Assembly (NCBI RefSeq): GCF_030758955.1 | Contig: NZ_CP132360.1 | Coordinates: 2,362,995 to 2,426,994 of the forward strand | Length of the DNA: 64,000 nt | Source: Agrococcus beijingensis | GTDB taxonomy: Bacteria; Actinomycetota; Actinomycetes; Actinomycetales; Microbacteriaceae | Reading direction: 5' to 3' | Shown here: positions 61,973-64,000 of the stretch, piece after piece | Layout of the letters: each line of letters begins with the position of its first letter | Position numbering within the stretch: position 1 is the first letter of the stretch | The notes under the pieces: generated by a model | The model's input: the letters and a program-made list of their open reading frames with translations, nothing else | Told to the model about the DNA's origin: nothing | Databases searched by the model: none | Program-made: the position numbers and the translations under genes

Positions 61973-62887
61973 ATGGCAACCCACGACTCCGATCCCATCG
62001 ACTGCATCGTGCTCGGCGGCGGCCCCGCGGGCCTGCAGGCCGCGCTCACCCTCGCCCGCGTGCACCGCTCCGTCGCGCTCGTCGACGCGGGGCCGGGGCG
62101 CAACGCGGCCGCCGCGCACATGCAGAACGTCGTCACCCGCGACGGCACCCCGCCGGCGACGTTCCGGGGGATCGCCCGAGAGCAGCTCGAGGCCTACAGC
62201 ACCGTGCGCCTGCTCGACGGCACCGCGGTGGCCGCGGTGGCGGGCGAGGACGACGTGGCGGTCGAGCTCGGCGACGGCCGGCGGCTACGGGCGCGCTTCC
62301 TCGTGCTCGCGACCGGCGTGACCGACCTCCCGCTGCCGCTGCCCGGGCTCGCGCCGCACTGGGGCGGGCAGGTCGCGCACTGCCCCTTCTGCCACGGGCA
62401 CGAGCTGGGCGATCGGGTGGTGGTGCTCGGCGGCGAGCCGCAGCGCGAGCATCCCGTGCGCATGATGGTCGGGGTCGCGCAGCACCTGACCTGGCTGACG
62501 GATGGGGTGCGCCTCGACCCCGAGGTCGCCGACGGTCTGCGACGGCTCGGCGTGGTCGTGGACGAGCGTCGCGCCATCGACGTCGTCGAGCGCGATGGCC
62601 GGCTCGTGGGGATCGCCGTCGAGGGCGGCGACGTGGTCGCGTGCGACGGCGTGCTGGCAGGCGGGGCCTGGCAGCAGCGGTCGACGCTGCCCGCGGCGCT
62701 CGGCTGCGCGATGCTGCCCGACGGCGCCATCGAGGTCGATGAGCTCGGGGCCACGAGCGTCGCGCGCGTGCTCGCCGCCGGGGATGCTGCGCACCGGGCG
62801 GCCGCGGGCCCGGGCCACTCGGTGATCGCGAGCGCGGCGGCGGGCCAGCTGGCGGCGCTCGGCGTCGTGCGCGCTCTGATCGCGTAG
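61973..62887 (+). CDS. Thioredoxin-reductase-like FAD oxidoreductase, possibly a dithiol oxidase
   Basis: 304 residues. FAD motif DCIVLGGGPAGLQAALTLAR at the start, redox pair C-P-F-C-H-G-H in the middle, and a C-terminal VARVLAAGDAAHRAAAGPGHSVIASAAAGQLAA for FAD. The NADPH subdomain is degenerate: after the CxxC it reads VVVLGGEPQREHPVRMM instead of GGGxSAxE and HRRxxxR. That combination resembles O2-using dithiol oxidases (GliT/HlmI type) or ferredoxin-linked reductases more than NADPH thioredoxin reductase. ATG 61973 (leaderless) is preferred to in-frame ATG 61961. Confidence 0.85.
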   Translation: MATHDSDPIDCIVLGGGPAGLQAALTLARVHRSVALVDAGPGRNAAAAHMQNVVTRDGTPPATFRGIAREQLEAYSTVRLLDGTAVAAVAGEDDVAVELGDGRRLRARFLVLATGVTDLPLPLPGLAPHWGGQVAHCPFCHGHELGDRVVVLGGEPQREHPVRMMVGVAQHLTWLTDGVRLDPEVADGLRRLGVVVDERRAIDVVERDGRLVGIAVEGGDVVACDGVLAGGAWQQRSTLPAALGCAMLPDGAIEVDELGATSVARVLAAGDAAHRAAAGPGHSVIASAAAGQLAALGVVRALIA

Positions 62888-62926
62888 CGGCTGCGGGCGT
62901 CAGGCGCGGGCCTCAGGCCGCAGGCC

Positions 62927-63688
62927 TCAGGCGCTCGCGACGAGCCCCAGGACTCCGCCGAGCAGCACGGCGGCGCCGCCCGCGAGCGAGAGCACGATGA
63001 TCGTCCACCGCGCGACGGCGGCGGGCACGCGGTCGGCGATGCGGTGGGCGAGCAGCGTGCCGAGACCGGCGGCAGCCGCGGCGCCCAGCCACGCCCACCA
63101 CGGCCACGCCGGGAAGCCGTCGGGCACGAGCAGCTGCCGCTCGAGCAGCGTCACCGCGTTCAGGATCACCCAGAACGGCTGCATGGTGGCGGCCAGCACG
63201 CGCGGATCCCAGCGGCTCACCAGCGCGTAGGCGCCCACCAGCGGCGCGCCCACGCCGACCGCCGCGTTGAGGCCGCCGATCGCCAGCCCGGTGGCGATCC
63301 GGGTGCCGGGTCCGTCGAGCGTGTGCGCGGTGCGGGTGAAGGCGACCGAGACCAGCACGCCCGCGATCGCGACGAGCCCGACCGCGATCCGCAGCGCATC
63401 CGTCGGCACCATGCGCGCCACGAGCAGCCCCACGACGCTCATCGGCACCGCGGGCAGCAGCAGCCACGCGAGGCGGCGCCAGTCGACGTCGCGCCAGACG
63501 CCCGGCAGCATCAGGCCGCAGCCGATGATCGCGAAGATCAGGTTGAGCGGCACCGCCGCGATCGGGCCGGCGACCAGCACCGAGACCGGCCCCATGACGA
63601 GGCCGAAGCCGAGGCCGATGACGCGCTGCGCGACGGTCGCGACGAACAGCGCCGCCGCGTAGAGCAGCAGCGTGGTGGGATCGATCAT
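62927..63688 (-). CDS. TauE/SafE (TSUP) family membrane exporter, copy 2
   Basis: 253 residues, eight hydrophobic segments. VATVAQRVIGLGFGLVMGPVSVLVAGPI and GLNAAVGVGAPLVGAYALVSRW correspond to the two TSUP repeats. Strongly similar along its length to the protein at 59950-60702, indicating duplication within the last few kilobases, now separated by IclR, MerR and the oxidoreductase. Sulfur or organic anion export is the family role; the actual substrate is unknown. Confidence 0.88.
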   Translation of the reverse strand: MIDPTTLLLYAAALFVATVAQRVIGLGFGLVMGPVSVLVAGPIAAVPLNLIFAIIGCGLMLPGVWRDVDWRRLAWLLLPAVPMSVVGLLVARMVPTDALRIAVGLVAIAGVLVSVAFTRTAHTLDGPGTRIATGLAIGGLNAAVGVGAPLVGAYALVSRWDPRVLAATMQPFWVILNAVTLLERQLLVPDGFPAWPWWAWLGAAAAAGLGTLLAHRIADRVPAAVARWTIIVLSLAGGAAVLLGGVLGLVASA

Positions 63689-63725
63689 GCGGCCGCCGTC
63701 GCGGCCGTCGCGCGATCAGCGCCGC

Positions 63726-64000
63726 TCAGACCTCGACCGAGTCGCCGGTGCCCAGGCGGTGGTGCTGGCCGCCGTGCTCCTCGACCGCGCCCTCGATGCG
63801 GGCGTGCGACAGGCTCAGCCCCATCGACGAGAGCGTCGCGTCGTGCACGGCGAAGGTGGCGCGCGGGGCGACCGCGACGACGAAGTCCATCACCTCGCCG
63901 ATCTTCAGCCAGGGCGCGCCCGCGGGCGTCGCGAGCAGCTCGACCGGCACGTCGGGCGTCGTGAACGAGTCGCCCGGGTAGTAGAAGCGCTCGTTGACGA
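63726..64000 (-). CDS. MBL-fold (metallo-beta-lactamase-like) hydrolase, C-terminal part
   Basis: The last 91 or so codons of a gene whose start is beyond the window. Visible are NERFYYPGDSFTTPDVPVELL, with the Asp of the metal site, then TPAGAPWLKIGEVMDFV and the late AVHDATLSS, where His would be the last metal ligand. The pattern fits UPF0173-like MBL hydrolases (YtkL/YhfI-like) with GPWxK. The five-His H-x-H-x-D-H motif must lie upstream. It ends 38 bases from the TSUP gene on the same strand. Confidence 0.82.
   Translation of the reverse strand, partial: VNERFYYPGDSFTTPDVPVELLATPAGAPWLKIGEVMDFVVAVAPRATFAVHDATLSSMGLSLSHARIEGAVEEHGGQHHRLGTGDSVEV

Noticed and set aside
62888..62926. GGCCTCAGGCC-type repeats as a terminator between the oxidoreductase and TSUP copy 2
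   Set aside because: Several short overlapping palindromes exist, but no single stable stem of ten or more bases could be drawn with confidence.

Overview
The window is very GC-rich (about 72 percent by eye), gene-dense DNA with no gap over 300 bases. It reads as chromosome of a high-GC actinobacterium, most likely a Microbacteriaceae-type member of the Micrococcales. Supporting signs are a SigR/RsrA thiol-stress pair with a perfect GGGAAT-N18-GTTG autoregulatory promoter, a GuaB1-type GMP reductase, a fused Kgd 2-oxoglutarate enzyme, a RamB-like regulator facing aceA, the prfB-ftsE-ftsX-smpB-ssrA block, and a tmRNA tag ANAKRTDFALAA. The genus assignment is inference. No tRNA, rRNA, CRISPR array or insertion sequence was seen.

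Layout. 0-3.8 kb: RibD_C reductase, MFS exporter coupled to a sulfatase-modifying-factor-fold protein, SDR. 3.9-6.5 kb: metY-metX methionine genes. 6.3-13.2 kb (minus): family A polymerase, guaB1, two CNNM/CorC-type transporters preceded by a 15-codon leader peptide, and a GT87-type membrane mannosyltransferase. 13.3-22.5 kb: HNH protein, kgd, ramB facing aceA-aceB (glyoxylate shunt). 22.5-29.1 kb: rsrA-sigR facing aroA-rsgA-hisN, then VOC, rhodanese and CYTH-CHAD proteins. 29.1-37 kb (minus): succinate-semialdehyde-type dehydrogenase, ssrA, pfkA, smpB, ftsX, ftsE, an HpaB-family flavin oxygenase, prfB. 37-43.7 kb: MFS, a DM13 lipoprotein and a tad pilus/secretion operon. 43.8-44.4 kb: vapBC of lower GC. 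44.5-52.6 kb: homoprotocatechuate meta-cleavage operon with its GntR regulator and a divergent MHS permease. 52.7-57.2 kb: HtaA-domain protein, LysR regulator and a self-contained cytochrome P450 fusion. 57.2-59.9 kb: RimK-like ATP-grasp/RCK_C protein, PF05618 protease, AstE/AspA-like deacylase. 59.9-64 kb: two TauE/SafE paralogues, IclR, MerR facing a thioredoxin-reductase-like oxidoreductase, and a cut-off metallo-beta-lactamase gene.

How it works together. The hpa operon would turn 3,4-dihydroxyphenylacetate into pyruvate and succinic semialdehyde. The dehydrogenase at 29-30 kb, Kgd and the glyoxylate shunt could absorb those products. The HpaB-family oxygenase that could feed the pathway lies about 9 kb away, inside the prfB-ftsEX block.

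Two items look most novel. One is a 1011-residue P450 - adrenodoxin-reductase-like FAD domain - C-terminal FMN (flavodoxin-like) domain protein, a one-chain electron path in an order I do not know from characterised enzymes. The other is an apparently leaderless Asp/Glu/Pro-rich 15-codon leader whose TGA overlaps the ATG of a CNNM-type (magnesium) transporter, suggesting Mg-sensitive translational coupling. A recurring architecture, a TAnnnT hexamer 6-7 bases before the start codon, suggests many leaderless mRNAs. The word GGATGCG is conspicuously over-used on both strands.
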